Shown in pieces: positions 8,876 to 17,782 of a stretch of 64,000 bases of DNA; within the stretch, counting starts at the first letter, position 1, and each line of letters opens with the position of its first letter. The notes under the pieces were generated by a model that had not been told where the DNA came from, did not search any database, and saw only the letters and a list, made by a program, of their open reading frames with translations. Made by a program: the position numbers and the translations under genes. This DNA is from Prolixibacteraceae bacterium. GTDB lineage: Bacteria > Bacteroidota > Bacteroidia > Bacteroidales > Prolixibacteraceae. Location of the stretch: the NCBI GenBank assembly GCA_019459525.1, contig JAIBEY010000017.1:1-64000 (forward strand). Reading direction: 5' to 3'.

Positions 8876-10192
8876 TTAAATCTTAGGCAACGCCCACGGG
8901 GCCCGGTATTCTGGCACCAAAAACTTGTTGGCTTCCTCATCGTTAATGAATTGGCTTTTTTCGGCATCCCAATACAAACGATGACCAGTGCGCAGGGCAA
9001 TATTTCCCAGGTGAGCCACACGGGCGGTATTGGCTGCAATGGCAATGCTTGCATTCAGGTTGCGGTTGCGGTCTTTCACGCCTTCAATAAAATTAGCCAT
9101 GTGGTAGTCGAGTCCTTTACCGGTTCCTTTCTGTAAAGGTACCCGTTCAATCAGGTCGGCATTTTTCTTGCGCTCCGGAATAACTTCCCATCCATCGCGA
9201 TCGACCACCAAAGTACCATTGTTTCCTACATAACCAACACCATGGTTGCGGCCATAATAGCCTCCATCAATGCCGGTTCCGTGGTCCCAAAGCATGGTGT
9301 GCCCATCGAACTCGAACAAAGCCTGCAAAGTGTCGGGAGTTTCGGCAGCATCATCCGGATACGCATATTTTCCACCCATCGACATCACCGATTTCGGCGA
9401 AGGATCGCCCATCCCAAACAGACCATAATCTATAATGTGTACTCCCCAGTCGGTCATTAAACCACCGGCATAATCGTAATACCACCTGAAATTAAAGTGG
9501 AAACGATTGGGATTGAACGGGCGTTTTTTTGCCGGCCCGAGCCAGAAATCGTAATCAACGCCTGCCGGAGCTTCTCCATCGGGCTTTACCGGAACTGGCT
9601 CCATCCAACCCTGATAAGCCCAGGTACGAACGGTGCGGATTTTACCTAGTTTACCGGATTTAACAAAGTCAACTGCGGCCATCCAGTGCGGATCACTTCG
9701 TTGCCACATGCCCACTTGCACCACGGTTTTGTACTTGTTGGCGGCACGCTCCATGATGTTTATTTCTTCAATCGAATTACCCAGCGGCTTTTCGCAATAC
9801 ACATCTTTTCCTGCCTGACAAGCTTCAACCATTGGCAAACAATGCCAGTGATCGGGTGTGCCAATGATCACCACATCAACATCTTTGTCTTCGAGCAACT
9901 TGCGATAATCGCTGTATAATTTAGGTTTAAAACCCTGCGCTTTTTCGGTTTCAGCGGCACGTTTATTTAGCACATTACTGTCAACGTCGCAAATAGCAAC
10001 GCATTCGGTATTCTTTTGGCGGAGGAAAGCTGCCAGATCGGCAAATCCCATTCCGTTGATTCCAATTACGCCGCAACGAAGTTTATCGTTGGCGCCCACG
10101 CATGAACTCATTGGAATTGGCATGGTAGCAGCCAGACTAAGCCCCACTGCCGCGGTGGTTGTACTTTTAAGAAAATTACGTCGGTTGGTCAT
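8876..10192 (-). CDS. Tat-exported Gfo/Idh/MocA family oxidoreductase
   Basis: A 438-residue NAD(P)-dependent sugar oxidoreductase. The N-terminus carries the twin-arginine motif RRNFLKS followed by a hydrophobic stretch and a possible lipobox (MSSC, about residue 31), so it is likely a Tat-exported, perhaps lipid-anchored protein. The Rossmann nucleotide-binding loop GINGMG comes just after. The EKPLGNS motif carries the catalytic lysine typical of the family, and the C-terminal alpha/beta domain has two GGxYGRNHG-like segments. It is the last gene of a minus-strand group with a TIM-barrel isomerase and a second Gfo/Idh enzyme. Substrate unknown. Confidence 0.88.
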   Translation of the reverse strand: MTNRRNFLKSTTTAAVGLSLAATMPIPMSSCVGANDKLRCGVIGINGMGFADLAAFLRQKNTECVAICDVDSNVLNKRAAETEKAQGFKPKLYSDYRKLLEDKDVDVVIIGTPDHWHCLPMVEACQAGKDVYCEKPLGNSIEEINIMERAANKYKTVVQVGMWQRSDPHWMAAVDFVKSGKLGKIRTVRTWAYQGWMEPVPVKPDGEAPAGVDYDFWLGPAKKRPFNPNRFHFNFRWYYDYAGGLMTDWGVHIIDYGLFGMGDPSPKSVMSMGGKYAYPDDAAETPDTLQALFEFDGHTMLWDHGTGIDGGYYGRNHGVGYVGNNGTLVVDRDGWEVIPERKKNADLIERVPLQKGTGKGLDYHMANFIEGVKDRNRNLNASIAIAANTARVAHLGNIALRTGHRLYWDAEKSQFINDEEANKFLVPEYRAPWALPKI

Positions 10193-10260
10193 TATTCGTT
10201 TTTTTGATTTCAGTTTTTAGATATTCGATGATAGATTCAGAAACCAGGTTGAAGGCCAAA

Positions 10261-10290
10261 CTTGAAACCTGAACCCTGCAACTTGGAACT
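10261..10290. repeat. Degenerate heptanucleotide tandem repeat
   Basis: Four 7-nt units follow directly: CTTGAAA, CCTGAAC, CCTGCAA and CTTGGAA, then a partial unit CTT. They lie in the short gap just downstream of the TIM-barrel gene on the minus strand and upstream of the Gfo/Idh gene. The units are degenerate around CYTGNAA. Confidence 0.7.
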
Positions 10291-10294
10291 TCTG

Positions 10295-11287
10295 CTATTT
10301 CTGCATGGCGTCGTCAAAAGCCACGTCCGAAGGATCGAAGTCGCTGTACCGAACAAAGTCGCAAGCTTCAGAAGCACCGGCTTCGCGGTTCATGCCGCTG
10401 TCTTCCCATTCCACCGAAAGTGGTCCGGCGTATTTGATGTCGTTTAAGGCACGAATAATGTTTTCGAAATCAACTTTTCCGCGGCCCAAACTCCTGAAGT
10501 TCCAGTAGCGACGATTATCACCAAATTCGGTATGTCCACCGAAAACGCCAATATCCATCGGGTGTTCGCTCCAATAAGCATCTTTCATATGAACATGGAA
10601 AATACGGTCGGAGAATTCGTAAATAAATTTCACGTAGTCAACACCCTGGTATCCGAGGTGGCTCGGGTCGAAATTGAACCCGAATGCCGGATGATAATTG
10701 ACTGCTTTCAGCGCGCGGCGGGCTGTAGCAATATCAAAGGCAATTTCGGTTGGATGTACTTCAAGTGCAAATTTGACACCCATCTTCTGATACTCGTCCA
10801 AAATCGGGATCCAGCGTTTGGCAAAATCTTCATAGCCTTTGTCAATTCGCTCCTGACTTACCGCCGGAAATGAATACAACATATGCCAGATCGAGCTTCC
10901 GGTAAAACCGTTCACCACATTCAATCCAAGCATTTGAGCTACTTTGCCGGTTTTGATTACTTCGGCAGCAGCACGTTGACGGACTCCTTCCGGATCGCCA
11001 TCGCCCCAAATGTAATCGGGTAGAATCGATTGGTGACGTTCATCAATCGGATCGCACACACACTGCCCAACCAGGTGTGTTGAAATGGCAAATAACTGAA
11101 GATCGTATTTGGCGAGCGTTTCTTTGCGCGCATCGCAGTAAGCCTGATCGGCTTTATCAATTTCCATGTGATCGCCCCAGGTGCAAAGCTCAAGGCCATC
11201 GTAGCCGAACTCCAGGGCTTTTTCGCAAATGGTTTCAAAGGGAAGGTCGGCCCATTGTCCGGTAAATAAAGTTACTGGTCTGCCCAT
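10295..11287 (-). CDS. Sugar phosphate isomerase/epimerase (xylose-isomerase-like TIM barrel)
   Basis: A 330-residue AP-endonuclease-2/xylose-isomerase-like TIM barrel (PF01261). Metal-ligand-type residues appear at the expected strand ends: Glu in LEVHPTE, Asp and His in NFDPSHLG, His in HVHMKDA, and Glu in SVEWED. There is no signal peptide, so it is cytoplasmic. Family members isomerise, epimerise or cleave sugars and keto-sugars (IolE, IolI and 3-keto-sugar lyases are examples). It lies between two Gfo/Idh oxidoreductase genes on the same strand, which suggests it acts on their oxidised product. Confidence 0.87.
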   Translation of the reverse strand: MGRPVTLFTGQWADLPFETICEKALEFGYDGLELCTWGDHMEIDKADQAYCDARKETLAKYDLQLFAISTHLVGQCVCDPIDERHQSILPDYIWGDGDPEGVRQRAAAEVIKTGKVAQMLGLNVVNGFTGSSIWHMLYSFPAVSQERIDKGYEDFAKRWIPILDEYQKMGVKFALEVHPTEIAFDIATARRALKAVNYHPAFGFNFDPSHLGYQGVDYVKFIYEFSDRIFHVHMKDAYWSEHPMDIGVFGGHTEFGDNRRYWNFRSLGRGKVDFENIIRALNDIKYAGPLSVEWEDSGMNREAGASEACDFVRYSDFDPSDVAFDDAMQK

Positions 11288-11339
11288 GATATTTTTGAAT
11301 TTAATGTTGTAATTAAGAATGTTGCGAGATACGGGTTGA

Positions 11340-11374
11340 GTGTTTCGGGTAAAAACTCGTAACTCGAAACACGA
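11340..11374. repeat. Heptanucleotide repeat with inverted arm
   Basis: Three 7-nt units follow directly, AACTCGT, AACTCGA and AACACGA (11354-11374). An 8-bp inverted repeat, GTGTTTCG at 11340-11347 with CGAAACAC at 11365-11372, can fold over them. The repeat lies in the gap between the second Gfo/Idh gene and the TIM-barrel gene on the minus strand, with no T-tract. Confidence 0.65.
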
Positions 11375-11376
11375 AA

Positions 11377-12534
11377 CTATTTAAAAGGAACCCATTTTAC
11401 ATCGTCGTTGTAGCCAGCTTCAACCACGGTATCGATGAACTGCATTCCGCGGACACCATCTTCAACGCCCGGATAATCGAGCCATTCCGGTTTTGGTTGC
11501 TCGCCGTTCATTTTAGCCCGAAGCGTAAACGAGAAATTGCGGTAAATGTTGGCAAAAGCCTCCAGATAACCTTCAGGATGTCCGCCAGGCGTGCGGGTAT
11601 TGGCTGCCGCAGCCGTTCCCATTGATGTACCAACGCGCAATATTTCGGTTGGTTTGCTGGTCCATTTGGCTATCAAGGTATTGGGTTCGTGCTGTGCCCA
11701 TTCCAATCCACCTTTGTCGCCATAAACGCGAATCCGGATTGCATTTTCTTCACCAGCAGCAATCTGGGTAGCCACCAAAACACCTTTGGCTCCATTGTCG
11801 AAACGAAGTAAAACAGCGCCATCGTCATCCAACAATCGTCCAGGCACAAAAACATTCAACTCGGCACATAACGAAGTCGTTTTTAATCCGGTAATGTATT
11901 CGGCCAGGTGGTGTGCGTGTGTACCAATGTCTCCCATAGCACCTGCTTTTCCGGAGCGTTTCGGGTCGGTTCGCCACGATGCCTGTGCATTTCCGGCATC
12001 TTCCAGTTTGGATGACAACCATCCCTGCGGATATTCAACAAATACTTTGCGGATTTTGCCCAATTGACCTTCGGCAACCATTTGTTTGGCATGTTTTACC
12101 GCCGGATAACCCGAATAGGTATGTGTGAGTGCAAGCAGCAAACCAGTTTCCTGTAATTTGGCCTGAAGTTGCAAAGCTTCGTCGAGCGTGAAAGTGATCG
12201 GCTTGTCGATTACCACGTTGAATCCGTTTTCGAGCGCCATCATGGCCGGGCCAAAATGCGCGAAGTTGGGTGTTACGATGGTAACAAAATCCATCCGGTC
12301 GCCTTCGGGTAATTTCACCTCATTTTCAAACATTTCCTGATAGGTTTTGTAAACCCGGTTTTCAGGAAGATAATACGATTTTCCGGAGGAGAGTGAAATT
12401 TCAGGATTGATACTGAAGCAACCGCAGACCAGTTCGATCTGTCCGTCCATAAAAGCTGCCAGGCGATGAATAGCCCCAATGAAAGCATCACTGCCGCCAC
12501 CGACCATTCCCATGCGAAGTTTACGATTCATCAT
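11377..12534 (-). CDS. Gfo/Idh/MocA family oxidoreductase, cytoplasmic
   Basis: A 385-residue oxidoreductase with an N-terminal Rossmann fold ([12 protein letters not shown] loop at about 8-19), the catalytic VIDKPIT segment, and a C-terminal Gfo/Idh/MocA domain with HLAEYITGL and GGHPEGY segments. There is no signal peptide, unlike the exported paralogue at 8876-10192. Two adjacent ATG codons (12534 and 12531) can serve as start. It is the first gene of the minus-strand group and faces the exported TIM-barrel gene at 12796 across a 261-bp divergent region, so that region should hold its promoter. Substrate unknown. Confidence 0.88.
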   Translation of the reverse strand: MMNRKLRMGMVGGGSDAFIGAIHRLAAFMDGQIELVCGCFSINPEISLSSGKSYYLPENRVYKTYQEMFENEVKLPEGDRMDFVTIVTPNFAHFGPAMMALENGFNVVIDKPITFTLDEALQLQAKLQETGLLLALTHTYSGYPAVKHAKQMVAEGQLGKIRKVFVEYPQGWLSSKLEDAGNAQASWRTDPKRSGKAGAMGDIGTHAHHLAEYITGLKTTSLCAELNVFVPGRLLDDDGAVLLRFDNGAKGVLVATQIAAGEENAIRIRVYGDKGGLEWAQHEPNTLIAKWTSKPTEILRVGTSMGTAAAANTRTPGGHPEGYLEAFANIYRNFSFTLRAKMNGEQPKPEWLDYPGVEDGVRGMQFIDTVVEAGYNDDVKWVPFK

Positions 12535-12795
12535 TTTAGGTATAATTTAATTGGTTTATAAATTTAGTTTTCCGAATTTTTTAGCTCGATAAAATTAGAA
12601 AACTTTTTACAACAGCGTACTTAATTCACCGAAAAACCTACCAGACCAGAATGGGTATTTTTTTAAGCACATTTGTGTTCACTCAAACAGATTCTTATCT
12701 TCGGGACGAAAAGACGAAGAAGGCACAGGTAAAGGCAAAGGAGAAAAACAAAAACCGATTAGTTCAGCAAATTCATAAACTAAAACTATACTACT

Positions 12796-13716
12796 ATGGA
12801 AAGAAGATCATTTTTACGCAATGCCGCCGGAACAATGGCTGCAATTGGCCTGGCCGGTTCGACCCAAGCATTTGCTGCCGAAGGGAAAACATCAAACGAA
12901 GCTCAGTTTAAATTAAAATATGCCCCAGGCTTTGGCACTTTCAAAGAACACGTCGGCGACGATTTGTTTGACCAGATCAAGTTTATGAGCGATCAGGGTT
13001 TCCGTGCTATTTTCGACAATGGACTGATGAAAAAAGAGCCTGCCGTTCAGGAAAAAATTGCTGCCGAACTGGCCCGTAGGAATATGGATTTGGGACCATT
13101 TGTGCTGTATGCCGACTTCGCTGTAAAATCGATGGTGACTCAGGACACGGCTATAAAAGAAATGCTGAAAAAGAAGATGGAAGAGGGTGTAGAATGTGCC
13201 AAACGCACCGGAGCTAAATGGGCATTGGTTGTTCCCGGTCGTTTCGACGAAGGATTGGAATGGGATTACCAGACGGCAAACGTAATTGACAACATGAAAA
13301 TGTGCTGCGAAGTGGTTGAAAAAAGCGGATTGGTGCTGGTTATGGAACCGCTCAACGCCTGGACGAACCACCCGGGTTTGTTCCTGACCAAGATCCCACA
13401 AACGCACATGATTTGCGAGGCTGTTAACCATCCGTCGTGCAAACTGGTTGACGATCTTTACCATCAGCAAATTACAGAGGGAAACCTGATTCCGAATATC
13501 AACAAAGCCTGGAACAGCATTGCTGCTTTCCATATTGGCGATAATCCGGGACGCAACGAACCAACCACCGGCGAAATCAACTATAAAAATGTATTTAAGC
13601 ACATTCACAGCAAAGGTTACGATGGAACTTTGTGCTGCGAACATGGTAAAAGCATCAAAGGAAAAGAAGGCGAAATTGCTTTTATCAAGGCCTACAGAGA
13701 AGTTGATTCATTCTGA
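12796..13716 (+). CDS. Tat-exported hydroxypyruvate-isomerase-like TIM-barrel protein
   Basis: 306 residues. The twin-arginine signal (RRSFLRN and a hydrophobic stretch ending in AFA, about 1-28) predicts export, probably folded with its metal. The mature part is a xylose-isomerase-like TIM barrel with features of the hydroxypyruvate isomerase group: Glu in VMEPLN, the segment LVDDLYHQQI, the segment HIGDNPGRNEPTTGEINY, and a final Glu in CCEHGK. True Hyi enzymes interconvert hydroxypyruvate and tartronate semialdehyde in the cytoplasm, so export suggests a different, extracytoplasmic sugar substrate. It is transcribed divergently from the Gfo/Idh group. Confidence 0.85.
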   Translation: MERRSFLRNAAGTMAAIGLAGSTQAFAAEGKTSNEAQFKLKYAPGFGTFKEHVGDDLFDQIKFMSDQGFRAIFDNGLMKKEPAVQEKIAAELARRNMDLGPFVLYADFAVKSMVTQDTAIKEMLKKKMEEGVECAKRTGAKWALVVPGRFDEGLEWDYQTANVIDNMKMCCEVVEKSGLVLVMEPLNAWTNHPGLFLTKIPQTHMICEAVNHPSCKLVDDLYHQQITEGNLIPNINKAWNSIAAFHIGDNPGRNEPTTGEINYKNVFKHIHSKGYDGTLCCEHGKSIKGKEGEIAFIKAYREVDSF

Positions 13717-13734
13717 TATACCACACATATATCG

Positions 13735-13767
13735 AAAAAGGTCAGTATGAGAATGCTGACCTTTTTT
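13735..13767 (+). terminator. Strong hairpin terminator
   Basis: A stem of about 14 bp (13735-13748 with 13753-13766, arm starting AAAAAGGTCAG) has a GAGA loop and ends in a T-run. It lies 18 bp past the stop of the TIM-barrel gene. Confidence 0.8.
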
Positions 13768-13888
13768 AATGCCTCAGGCATGAGATTATTTTCCGGGCTC
13801 ACATTTTCGTTTTGAGAACAAATTGTTTGTTAAGATGTTAATGTTGTTTCATTAATCTTTACATCTGTAATTTATAAACTGATTGAAT

Positions 13889-14410
13889 ATGAGAACTGTT
13901 GAGAAAAAGATAGAACAATTTATTTTCTTTAGCCGTTGGTTACAGATGCCCGTTTATTTAGGACTTATTGTGGCATCTTTACTATATGCCATTAAGTTTA
14001 TGATGCAATTGTGGCATCTTATCACGAATTTCACAGTTTTGAATGAAAATACCATCATGCTATCGGTTTTAGGCCTGATTGATATATCCATGGTAATTAA
14101 CTTATTGGTGGTTGTATTTATTGGTGGTTACTGGACTTTTGTAAGTAAAATAGAATTTAATAATCATACCGACAAACCGGATTGGTTAACTAAAATCAAT
14201 GCCAGCACATTGAAAATCAAACTTATTATTTCGCTTGTAAGTGTTTCCGGGGTGCATCTTTTGAAAACATTTGTTGACATTCATAATGTCCCATTGCAAG
14301 ATGCTTTATTGCAAATTGGCATCCATTTAATATTCCTGATTTCAGCCGTACTTTTGGCTTATACGGATAAAATCATGCATTCTCATGAATCTTCGGCAAC
14401 ACAACACTGA
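13889..14410 (+). CDS. YqhA/UPF0114 family inner-membrane protein
   Basis: 173 residues from the ATG at 13889; a TTG two codons earlier is the only other candidate. Four hydrophobic segments (about 18-40, 55-85, 108-130 and 140-160) and the opening KKIEQFIFFSRWLQMPVYLG match the UPF0114 (YqhA) family of integral membrane proteins of unknown function. The gene is more AT-rich than its neighbours. It converges with recX with only about 25 bp between the stops and no clear terminator. Confidence 0.85.
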   Translation: MRTVEKKIEQFIFFSRWLQMPVYLGLIVASLLYAIKFMMQLWHLITNFTVLNENTIMLSVLGLIDISMVINLLVVVFIGGYWTFVSKIEFNNHTDKPDWLTKINASTLKIKLIISLVSVSGVHLLKTFVDIHNVPLQDALLQIGIHLIFLISAVLLAYTDKIMHSHESSATQH

Positions 14411-14435
14411 TTAAAATTAACAATTGTATTCGTAG

Positions 14436-14903
14436 CTAAATCCCCAATTCCTTCAACGCAACATAAATTTTGCCTGATTCAAAACCTCGTCCCATGGCGA
14501 AACGCATCAGTTTGTTGCGCTTGTCGTACTGATCTTTCGCTTTGATCGTTTTTGCCTTATCTTCCAGCAGTTTCAGGAGTTCATCCGCATAACCCTCCTC
14601 TTCAATCTCATCAAAAGCAAGCGCCAGAATTTCCTGATCGATTTTCTTTGCCCGAAGCATAAATTCAATTTTTTGCTTTCCCCAACGATTGAACCGAAAC
14701 TTATCTTTCACATAAGCACGTGCAAAACGTTCGTCATCAATGTATCTCTCCCTTTTCAATTCATCAATAACCGCTTGCGAATCAACTTCGTTCAGCCCCC
14801 AAAGTTTTAGCTTTTCCTGAATTTCAGAAGTGCATTTTTCGGATTGACTACATAAAATTGTAGCTTTGTTGAAGGCTATCTTTTGTTCCTGGCTTAATTC
14901 CAT
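14436..14903 (-). CDS. recX: Regulatory protein RecX
   Basis: 155 residues from the ATG at 14903. An upstream in-frame start at 14948 would add 15 residues without family resemblance. The three-repeat helical structure of RecX is visible, with the typical YIDDERFARAYVKDKFRFNRWGK-type core. RecX binds RecA and limits filament extension, damping recombination and the SOS response. recA is not in the window. Length is normal for the family. Confidence 0.88.
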   Translation of the reverse strand: MELSQEQKIAFNKATILCSQSEKCTSEIQEKLKLWGLNEVDSQAVIDELKRERYIDDERFARAYVKDKFRFNRWGKQKIEFMLRAKKIDQEILALAFDEIEEEGYADELLKLLEDKAKTIKAKDQYDKRNKLMRFAMGRGFESGKIYVALKELGI

Positions 14904-15085
14904 TCGTTGAATTTTATCCGAAAGATACAACATCTGCGGATTCGGCAAACGTCGATGAACGTCAAATATGATGAAGGTAAATATTAAGTGAAGTTTAATT
15001 CATAAACGTATTCAATAACATATTCGACTTAAAAACATATTTGTTCGAATAAGTTAATTTCCTTTGCAGCAGAAAATAGAAAGTT

Positions 15086-16603
15086 ATGACAAAATTAATT
15101 AAACAAGGTTCGCTCGTATCGCTCATGATCCTGACCCAGCTTCTGGCATTTGGGCAGAAGCCTGAGATCCTGACATTTGGTGATGCCTACGAGCGTATGA
15201 ATATTAATAGTCATGTGTTAAAGCGTGCCAATTTTGAGATAAACGAAAAGGAAGCGGAACGGAAAGCAGCTTTTGGATTGCACGCCCCGCACGTTTTTGT
15301 AACTGCCAATGCGGTTCAGATGGCCGATCCACTTACGCTTGACCTGACCCCGGTGCGCGACGCGATTAATCCACTATACGAAATTTTGGGCAAATACGGC
15401 AACTTCTCCGGAGTCCCAAACCCTGACCCAAACACCTCAGGCGTGATGCCCACTTTGCCGGATAATATCAGTACCCAGATTTTGAGGACTAAAATCCAGG
15501 AAGGGCAAGCCGCAATTAATGCCGCGGAATGGGATAAAATGATCCAGGAAAAACAATTTGCTGCGGTAAATGCAAATTTTATCTGGCCTCTTTACACCGG
15601 TGGAAAAATTAACGCAGCCAACAAAGCATCAGCCATTTATGAAGAGGAAGCTGGATTGGAGAAAAGACAAAAACAGGGCGAACTACTGAGCGAACTGGCA
15701 ACCCGTTATTACGGACTGGTATTGGCAGAACAAGCCTGCAAAGTGCGCGAACAGGTTTCGGAGGCCATGAAAAAGCATCTTTTTGATTCGCAGAAGTTGA
15801 GTGAACAAGGACAGATTGCCAAAGTAGAGCATTTACATGCGCAAGTTGCCAACTCCGACGCAGAGCGGGAATTGAAAAAAGCCAACCGCGAGGTAACCAT
15901 CGTAAAACGTGCGCTTCAAAACACCATGGCAGTGGGCGATAGCAGCGACCTTACGCCAGCCAGCCGACTCTTTATCCTGAAAAACATTGAAGATGAAAAC
16001 TTTTTCATTGCGATGGCATTGAGAAATAATCCGCAATTGCAGCAAGTTGATTCGAAACGGGAGTTGGCAGCAACGGGCGTGAAACTTGAAAAAAGCAACT
16101 ATTTACCAACGGTTGCCCTTACCGGAACTTACGATCTGGCCAACAAGGATTTATCGCCTTACGTTCCGGATTGGATGGTGGGCGTTGGGTTAAAGTGGTC
16201 GATTTTCGAAGGAACTTCGCGTTACCGCAACCTTCAGGCTGCCAAATTCAAGGAGGATCAGGTGGAACAAGCTGGATTGAAAGCCGAGGAAGATATTAAA
16301 ACTGTCATTAAAAAGCTTCACCAGCAACTCGGAATGCAGGTGGAACAACTGGAAGAGCTCGACAAGACCCTCGAATTTGCGCAAACTTACGTTGAAAGTC
16401 GCGACAAAGCGTTTCACGAAGGACTATCCACATCAACCGAACTGGTGGATGCGAACCTGCTGTTGGCCAAAGTAAAAATTGAGCGGTTGCAAGCCATGTA
16501 CAATTACGATGTTACGTTGGCAACTTTGGTGCAGGTTTGCGGAAGTCCTGAATTATTTCTGGAATACCAAACAAGTAAACAAGCAGTTACAGAGTCAATT
16601 TAA
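15086..16603 (+). CDS. TolC-family outer-membrane efflux protein
   Basis: 505 residues with an N-terminal signal peptide (about 1-23). The OEP/TolC pattern is two long alpha-helical coiled-coil repeats separated by beta-barrel strands, with no lipobox. It forms the trimeric outer-membrane exit duct of tripartite efflux or secretion systems. It is the first gene of a + strand group with an HlyD-like adaptor (92 bp downstream) and two ABC-2 permeases, so the four should build one export machine. A TTTG at 15040 and TTCCTTTG at 15059-15066 form a weak promoter-like pair upstream. Confidence 0.9.
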   Translation: MTKLIKQGSLVSLMILTQLLAFGQKPEILTFGDAYERMNINSHVLKRANFEINEKEAERKAAFGLHAPHVFVTANAVQMADPLTLDLTPVRDAINPLYEILGKYGNFSGVPNPDPNTSGVMPTLPDNISTQILRTKIQEGQAAINAAEWDKMIQEKQFAAVNANFIWPLYTGGKINAANKASAIYEEEAGLEKRQKQGELLSELATRYYGLVLAEQACKVREQVSEAMKKHLFDSQKLSEQGQIAKVEHLHAQVANSDAERELKKANREVTIVKRALQNTMAVGDSSDLTPASRLFILKNIEDENFFIAMALRNNPQLQQVDSKRELAATGVKLEKSNYLPTVALTGTYDLANKDLSPYVPDWMVGVGLKWSIFEGTSRYRNLQAAKFKEDQVEQAGLKAEEDIKTVIKKLHQQLGMQVEQLEELDKTLEFAQTYVESRDKAFHEGLSTSTELVDANLLLAKVKIERLQAMYNYDVTLATLVQVCGSPELFLEYQTSKQAVTESI

Positions 16604-16695
16604 GAATCTGAAGATCTGGTTTTCGGGAGTTTAAACAATGGCAACCTGAAAACAATAGAAACAACAACAATAATTTATTACAAACCCACAATACC

Positions 16696-17688
16696 ATGAA
16701 CAAAACCAGAAATTTTATTATTGGGCTGTTTTTTACGGCTTTACTAATTTTCCTGCTATATACGACCTGGTTGATTACCCGTCCGCTGCCACTCGAAGTA
16801 CAGGGCGAGATTGAAGCCACTCAGTTTCGGGTAGCTTCCAAAATTCCGGGAAGGATCGACAGCATTGCCGTGAAAAGAGGTCAGCAGGTTGCCAAAGGCG
16901 ATTTCCTGTTTTCGATCAGCAGTCCGGAAATTGATGCCAAACTGTTGCAGGTCACTGCTCTCCGCAATGCAGCTCAGGCACAAAGCCTGAAAGCACAGAA
17001 CGGCGCACAGGCTGAAGATATTTCTGCTGCATACAACTTGTATGTGAAAGCCGAAGCGGCTGCCCGCTTGTATGAAAAGACGTTCACCCGTGTTGAAAAC
17101 CTATACAAAGACGGTGTAGTTTCGGAGCAGAAAAAGGACGAGGCCGAAACTCAGGCCAAAGCTGGCCGCGAGACAGCCCAGGCCGCCAAAGCGCAATGGG
17201 AAAAGGCAGTGAAAGGCGCCCGGTTTGAAGATAAACGTTCAGCCAAAGAACTGGTTAATCAGGCAGAAGGCGGGATTGCCGAAGTTGAAGCTTATCTGGC
17301 CGAAACTCAGGCGAAAGCGCCCGCATCGGGAGAGGTGGCCAATATTGTTTCAGAACGTGGAGAGCTGGTCCCAACGGGTTACCCGGTAATTACGCTGGTA
17401 GATTTGGCCGACAGTTGGGCAACGCTTTACATTCGCGAAGACTTGATGGCCGATGTGCGCATGGGCAGCGAAATCAAAGCAAAGATTCCGGCTTTGGGCA
17501 ACAAAGAAGTAATTCTGAAAGTGAATTACATCAGTCCGCTGGCCGATTTTGCAACCTGGACCGCTACCAAAACTTCCGGTGGTTTCGATATGAAATCGTT
17601 TGAAATTCATGCAGTGCCTGCATCTCCAATCGAAGGACTTCGCCCCGGAATGAGCGTATTGGTTAACTGGAAACAGTTTAAAAAGTGA
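16696..17688 (+). CDS. HlyD-family periplasmic adaptor (membrane fusion protein)
   Basis: A 330-residue adaptor with a single N-terminal membrane anchor (about 7-28). It has a split biotinyl-lipoyl domain (VASKIPGRIDSIAVKRGQQV near 48-67, closing with ASGEVANIVSERGELV), a long alpha-helical hairpin (about 85-210) that would contact TolC, and a C-terminal beta barrel. The order matches YbhG/EmrA-like adaptors. It sits between the tolC-like and permease genes and links the inner-membrane permeases to the outer-membrane duct. Confidence 0.9.
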   Translation: MNKTRNFIIGLFFTALLIFLLYTTWLITRPLPLEVQGEIEATQFRVASKIPGRIDSIAVKRGQQVAKGDFLFSISSPEIDAKLLQVTALRNAAQAQSLKAQNGAQAEDISAAYNLYVKAEAAARLYEKTFTRVENLYKDGVVSEQKKDEAETQAKAGRETAQAAKAQWEKAVKGARFEDKRSAKELVNQAEGGIAEVEAYLAETQAKAPASGEVANIVSERGELVPTGYPVITLVDLADSWATLYIREDLMADVRMGSEIKAKIPALGNKEVILKVNYISPLADFATWTATKTSGGFDMKSFEIHAVPASPIEGLRPGMSVLVNWKQFKK

Positions 17689-17713
17689 TCAGTGGTCAGT
17701 CTCAGTATGCAGT
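17687..17713. repeat. Degenerate heptanucleotide tandem repeat
   Basis: The core CAGT recurs at 17690, 17697, 17703 and 17710 (spacings 7, 6 and 7) within units GATCAGT, GGTCAGT, CTCAGTA and TGCAGTG. The repeat starts on the stop codon of the adaptor gene and lies in the gap before the permease gene. Confidence 0.6.
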
Positions 17714-17782
17714 GAGCCTTGACTTTGGGTATTAGTTATTGAATATTCACAATTGGATATTCTTCTGATTGATAATTTTTTA

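Noticed and set aside
8876-10192. GH109 assignment for this Gfo/Idh protein
   Set aside because: It lacks the markers ENCCYDFFE and the HGGMDF segment that the gene at 58347 shows, so only the broad family is called.
12651-12911. Plus-strand open frame in the divergent gap
   Set aside because: It overlaps the Tat signal region of the TIM-barrel gene and has no coding signature.
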